From Hungatella sp. (GTDB taxonomy: Bacteria; Bacillota; Clostridia; Lachnospirales; Lachnospiraceae): 49,783 nt of DNA. The notes under the pieces are model-generated. The model saw only the letters and a list, made by a program, of their open reading frames with translations, was not told the DNA's origin and ran no database searches. Position 1 is the stretch's first letter. Each line of letters opens with the position of its first letter. Position numbers and translations under genes: made by a program. Below, piece by piece: positions 46,061-49,783 of the stretch. The stretch lies in NCBI GenBank assembly GCA_022798105.1, contig JAAWLV010000002.1, positions 1 to 49,783 of the forward strand, given 5' to 3'.

Positions 46061-47368
46061 CTAATATTTCTGCTTATCGTTTTTGCTGATATCCCTGCCC
46101 AGCTGAACTTCTATAAGCTGCAGTTCCTCGCAGGCGATCACCCTATGGCGGCTTCCCGCCTTCATGGAGACAATATCCCCCGTCCGGATCTCTCTTGTCA
46201 CACCCTCTACGATTGCCTGTCCCGCCCCCTGGATCACGATCCAGACTTCATCCCTGTTGCGATGGCTGTGGTAGTTCATGCCGTGCCCTGCCTTCAAAGT
46301 AACTTTGATGGTCAGACTTTCCGATCCCACATCCAGAATCCGGAAGCTTCCCCATGATTTTTCGGCAAACATGCTCTGCGGCTCAAGCTTGTCGACAAAG
46401 GGTTTGATATAGCTGGACTGATCCTTGTCAGATACCAGGATCCCGTCCGGGCTGGCGGAGATAACCACATCCTTCAGTCCCATAGCCAATATGGGGATTT
46501 CCAGCTCGTTAACAATATGGACGTTGTCGCAGCCGTCATCCATTGTGGCATTGCCCACGCAGTGTTCTTCCATGGCTTCCGTCAGCGTATTCCATGTGCC
46601 CAGATCTTTCCATTGGCCGGGAAAACGCATTACCTGAATATGCTCCTCCTTCTCCGCAACCGCATAGTCAAAGCTGATCTTCGGCAGGCTTTCAAACTTG
46701 CGCACCAGATCGTTATAATCATCAAAATCTATCATCTCGTGGACCTTGCGCAGCATGTAGCCCAGCTTATAAGAAAAAACGCCTCCGTTCCACAGCGCCC
46801 CCGCGTTATTGATATATTCGCCGGCCGTTTTGGCGTCAGGCTTCTCTTTAAAAGCCAAAACCCTGCTGACTTTTTTATTATCTGCCGGGATAATGTATCC
46901 GTATTTTTCACTGGGGTATGTAGGCTGAAGCCCCATGAGGATAAGGTTTGCCTCCCCCTTGTCTGCCTGCTGCTGCAGCTCTTTTAAAGCCTGGAAATAC
47001 TCTTCCTCCGCATAAGGGTCAACCGGACACACCACGACCGATTCCTCCGGGTTCACTCCCTGAACCTCAGAAAGATACACGCTTGCCAGGGCTATGGCAG
47101 GAAATGTATCCCGGCGGCACGGTTCCACGGAAATTCCCACCTGGCTTCCAAGCTGGTTATGGATAGAGGAAACCTGTGCCCTGCTGGTGGCAATGGTTAT
47201 CCTGGCATCCTCATCCACCGCTTTGATCTGGCGGTAGATCCGCTGAACCATGGATTCATAAGAGCCGTCCCGGGTTTTAAAGATTTTTATGAACTGTTTT
47301 GAGCGGATGTCATTGGACAGAGGCCACAGGCGCTTGCCCGATCCTCCCGATAACAACACAATGTTCAT
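46061..47368 (-). CDS. manC: Mannose-1-phosphate guanylyltransferase / mannose-6-phosphate isomerase type II
   Basis: VLLSGGSGKRLWPLSNDIRSKQFIK; C-terminal cupin GMNYHSHRNRDEVWIVIQGAG. Confidence 0.94.
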   Translation of the reverse strand: MNIVLLSGGSGKRLWPLSNDIRSKQFIKIFKTRDGSYESMVQRIYRQIKAVDEDARITIATSRAQVSSIHNQLGSQVGISVEPCRRDTFPAIALASVYLSEVQGVNPEESVVVCPVDPYAEEEYFQALKELQQQADKGEANLILMGLQPTYPSEKYGYIIPADNKKVSRVLAFKEKPDAKTAGEYINNAGALWNGGVFSYKLGYMLRKVHEMIDFDDYNDLVRKFESLPKISFDYAVAEKEEHIQVMRFPGQWKDLGTWNTLTEAMEEHCVGNATMDDGCDNVHIVNELEIPILAMGLKDVVISASPDGILVSDKDQSSYIKPFVDKLEPQSMFAEKSWGSFRILDVGSESLTIKVTLKAGHGMNYHSHRNRDEVWIVIQGAGQAIVEGVTREIRTGDIVSMKAGSRHRVIACEELQLIEVQLGRDISKNDKQKY

Positions 47369-47426
47369 TTTCTTTTTGTTCCTTTCAAGTAATCGTACGC
47401 ATTCTTTCCTGCATAAAACAAAGAAA

Positions 47427-47459
47427 CGCCCCTTTCAAAAACAGAACGCAAAAGGGGCG
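47427..47459 (-). terminator. Rho-independent terminator downstream of the DUF1266-like lipoprotein gene
   Basis: CGCCCCTTT / AAAGGGGCG arms, then TTTCTTTGTTTT on the minus strand. Confidence 0.8.
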
Positions 47460-47472
47460 CCTTTTCTCTGCT

Positions 47473-48780
47473 TTACCAGGTCTTCTCCAGCGTCATCCCA
47501 AAGTCAACGGCGTAGGGGTTATCGTCCCTGGTCTTCAAATCCTCATAGATCCCGCGGCGCTCATCGCTTGACTCTTCGGCCCAGTACTCGTATCCTGCCA
47601 TGTAGCTGTCCATGAGTTCATCCCATGAGCCAAACTCCGCCTGAACAATCTGTGCAACCTCCAGGGATTTGTCCAGAGCCTCTGCGTCGGTGTAATACCC
47701 AGCCGTGTAGTAGTATCCCAAAAGATTTAAGGCACGGCAGTAATCCCAGCCGTCGATGGCCTTCTCGCCTACGGTTTCATAAACCCCGTAGCAGTCCGCA
47801 AAGAACTGGGCGCTGGTCTCATCCATCTCATAAATCCCCAGGATAAACCCGGGCCTCTCCTCTGCGGCCACGCTTCCGATTCCGGATGCTTCCAGATCCT
47901 TCATGTCCTCCACAAAGGAAGTTCTGTGGCCCTCTGTGAGAATCCACTCCAGATTTTCGTCGGCTGACGCCCGGTCTGTCACATCCCACCAGCTCTCCAG
48001 CATCTGCACAACGATCGCCTTGCTGTCCTCATTGACGGGAAGTCCGCCGAACCGGTTGTAATCCCAGCCGTTTATGTCTGTAAGGACTGCGTAGGAAGCG
48101 TTGAACCACTTAACCGTGTCAGAGATCTGGATGGTGGAATTGTCCTCCGCTTCCAGAGGCGTCTCAGCAAAGGTGGCGCAGGAAGCCTTCATAGAGGCAA
48201 TCAGATCGTCGTCCATCTTTTCAGCCACATACATCAGGGAATAATAAGCGTAGTCCGTCTCGCCGTACACCAGGTAAGCCTCTGCGCTCTCCCCTTCGGA
48301 GTTGATGGAGCAGATGCTGGCAATTACATCGCTCATTCCGGGAACGGACGGCGCGTCCGTGTTCGTCTCGTCCTGAATCCCATAGCTCTCCACTACCAGA
48401 GCCTTTACGGAATCCATGCTGTCTACCGGAAGGATACTTCCCTGTTTCGGAAACTGCATCACAAGGACTGCCTCAGCCCCGTCGCTGCTTCCGGCTCCCA
48501 GCCAGAAATCCACGCCCAGATCTTCCGTGCTCCAGTCCTTGTCAAGCTTGATGGACACGGAACCGTCGCCGGTGGTAAATTCCTTCATATCCGCGGTCAG
48601 ATCTGCCTCGGTCTCCTTGGCATCCCCGCCCTTGGCGGTTTCGTCCTTAGCCTCCGTAACCTTGGCATCCTTGTTTCCTGCATCGCTAGCCTTCCCACCG
48701 CAGCCCTGCAAAAGGGACGCAGCCATAACTACGGTGATGCCGGCCGCGGCCAACATCTTTGTGCATTTTTTTACATACAT
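47473..48780 (-). CDS. Lipoprotein with C-terminal DUF1266-like domain
   Basis: Lipobox AASLLQGCGG; GWDYCRALNLLGYYYTAGYYTDAEALDKSLEVAQIVQAEFGSWDELMDSYMAGYEYW. Confidence 0.75.
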   Translation of the reverse strand: MYVKKCTKMLAAAGITVVMAASLLQGCGGKASDAGNKDAKVTEAKDETAKGGDAKETEADLTADMKEFTTGDGSVSIKLDKDWSTEDLGVDFWLGAGSSDGAEAVLVMQFPKQGSILPVDSMDSVKALVVESYGIQDETNTDAPSVPGMSDVIASICSINSEGESAEAYLVYGETDYAYYSLMYVAEKMDDDLIASMKASCATFAETPLEAEDNSTIQISDTVKWFNASYAVLTDINGWDYNRFGGLPVNEDSKAIVVQMLESWWDVTDRASADENLEWILTEGHRTSFVEDMKDLEASGIGSVAAEERPGFILGIYEMDETSAQFFADCYGVYETVGEKAIDGWDYCRALNLLGYYYTAGYYTDAEALDKSLEVAQIVQAEFGSWDELMDSYMAGYEYWAEESSDERRGIYEDLKTRDDNPYAVDFGMTLEKTW

Positions 48781-48900
48781 ACTCGTTCTCTCTCCTTTTT
48801 CTTTTTCATCTATTCCAGGAGGCCTAGAGCAGGACCTTCCGTTGGAATCGGATTAAACTCACTCCCTGAGCGTATCACACAATGACGGCTTTTCAGGGCA

Positions 48901-48940
48901 AAAAAACGCCCTGAACTTGTCTGCTGCTGTCAGGGCGTTT
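48901..48940 (-). terminator. Rho-independent terminator of efp
   Basis: AACGCCCTGA...TCAGGGCGTT followed by TTTTT on the minus strand. Confidence 0.85.
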
Positions 48941-48950
48941 CTTACATCTT

Positions 48951-49508
48951 TTATACTCTGGACAGGTATTCGCCTGTACGGGTGTCAATCTTGATCTTAT
49001 CCCCCTGATCCACAAACAGCGGAACATATACCGTAGCTCCCGTCTCAACAACAGCCGGCTTCGTGGCTCCCGTCGCCGTATCCCCCTTGAATCCGGGCTC
49101 CGTATCCGTAATCTCCAGCTCTACAAATAAGGGAGGCTCCACGGAAAATACCTTTCCGTTGTAGGAGCAGACCTTACAGGTCTCATTCTCTTTCACAAAT
49201 TTCAAAGCGTCGCCGATGGTATCCTTGCTTAAAGCCACCTGCTCGTAGGTGTTGGAATCCATAAAGTTATACAGATCGCCGTCTGCATACAGATACTGCA
49301 TGTCCACCCTGTCAATTCTCGCCGCCGGGAATTTCTCGGTAGGACGGAAGGTTTTCTCCACCACGCCGCCGCTGATAACATTCTTAATCTTTGTCCTGAC
49401 GAAGGCGGCGCCCTTACCTGGTTTCACATGCTGAAACTCCAAAATCTGATACACATTCCCGTCAATCTCCAAGGTAACGCCGTTTCTAAAATCGCCCGCT
49501 GATATCAT
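48951..49508 (-). CDS. efp: Translation elongation factor P
   Basis: [21 protein letters not shown]-terminal [17 protein letters not shown]. Confidence 0.97.
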   Translation of the reverse strand: MISAGDFRNGVTLEIDGNVYQILEFQHVKPGKGAAFVRTKIKNVISGGVVEKTFRPTEKFPAARIDRVDMQYLYADGDLYNFMDSNTYEQVALSKDTIGDALKFVKENETCKVCSYNGKVFSVEPPLFVELEITDTEPGFKGDTATGATKPAVVETGATVYVPLFVDQGDKIKIDTRTGEYLSRV

Positions 49509-49783
49509 AAATGATATTCCTCCTTGTATTTCGCATTAATCGCTTCTATTCTATACTAAATGCTTCATAATTTCAACCGTTTTTTCTGTACTTGTCTTCT
49601 AAATACCGTTAGGGTCGTTACTGTTCACAGGCAATGTCACTAACTTAAGAACGATTTCTTGCGCAAAGTGGCAAAATAATGAATTTGCTGTATTATTGAG
49701 TGGGCAAATGGGGCGGATTTGGTCGTGGGGCCAGGGAGGGAAGGCAGGCTGTGTGCCGTTCGTGTTCAGATATGCCAGGCATT

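Noticed and set aside
46010-46062. Inverted repeat GCCGTTTTCGGCA...TGCCGGAAACGGC between the recombinase and manC as a possible second invertible site
   Set aside because: Only ~27 bp apart with no promoter between; more consistent with a manC terminator or leader stem (GCCGAAAACGGC followed by a T-rich stretch on the minus strand).
45029-46357. 442-aa plus-strand ORF antisense to the recombinase and manC 3' end
   Set aside because: Starts at a TTG within the -35 element and overlaps two well-supported minus-strand genes. The sequence looks like a codon-bias shadow with no recognisable domain. Noted only because it lies downstream of the OFF-oriented promoter.
49560-49783. Right-edge non-coding sequence (gcaatgtcactaacttaagaac...) resembling an IS-end remnant
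   Set aside because: No ORF, no terminal inverted repeat visible within the window; truncated by the window edge, so not supportable.

Overview
Window from what looks like a Lachnospiraceae-type Firmicute chromosome (inferred from gene families and style, not from a search). Almost all genes are on the minus strand. From high to low coordinates: efp; a DUF1266-type lipoprotein; manC; a tyrosine recombinase; a ~15 kb exopolysaccharide (EPS) operon led by an AP2-domain protein; argS; a SNF2/SWIM helicase; a plus-strand XRE regulator; a ~19.5 kb Tad (type IVb pilus) directon that also carries FHA, PP2C and Ser/Thr-kinase genes plus a giant surface protein; then a C39-like protein, a lipase, cobI, a Tat-exported flavoprotein and a MerR regulator. 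The most striking signal is a putative phase-variable promoter. A ~231 bp segment (44865-45095) lies between 15-bp perfect inverted repeats, next to the tyrosine recombinase and directly upstream of the EPS operon. It contains a near-consensus extended -10 promoter that currently points away from the EPS operon (apparent OFF) and antisense into the recombinase gene. Other signals: a 58-aa Flp pilin missed by the ORF track, a palindromic operator inside the tad promoter, a MerR-type 19-bp-spacer promoter, and an argS promoter embedded in the 3' end of wzx. No rRNA, tRNA or CRISPR was seen. All family calls come from reading motifs; no database search was run.
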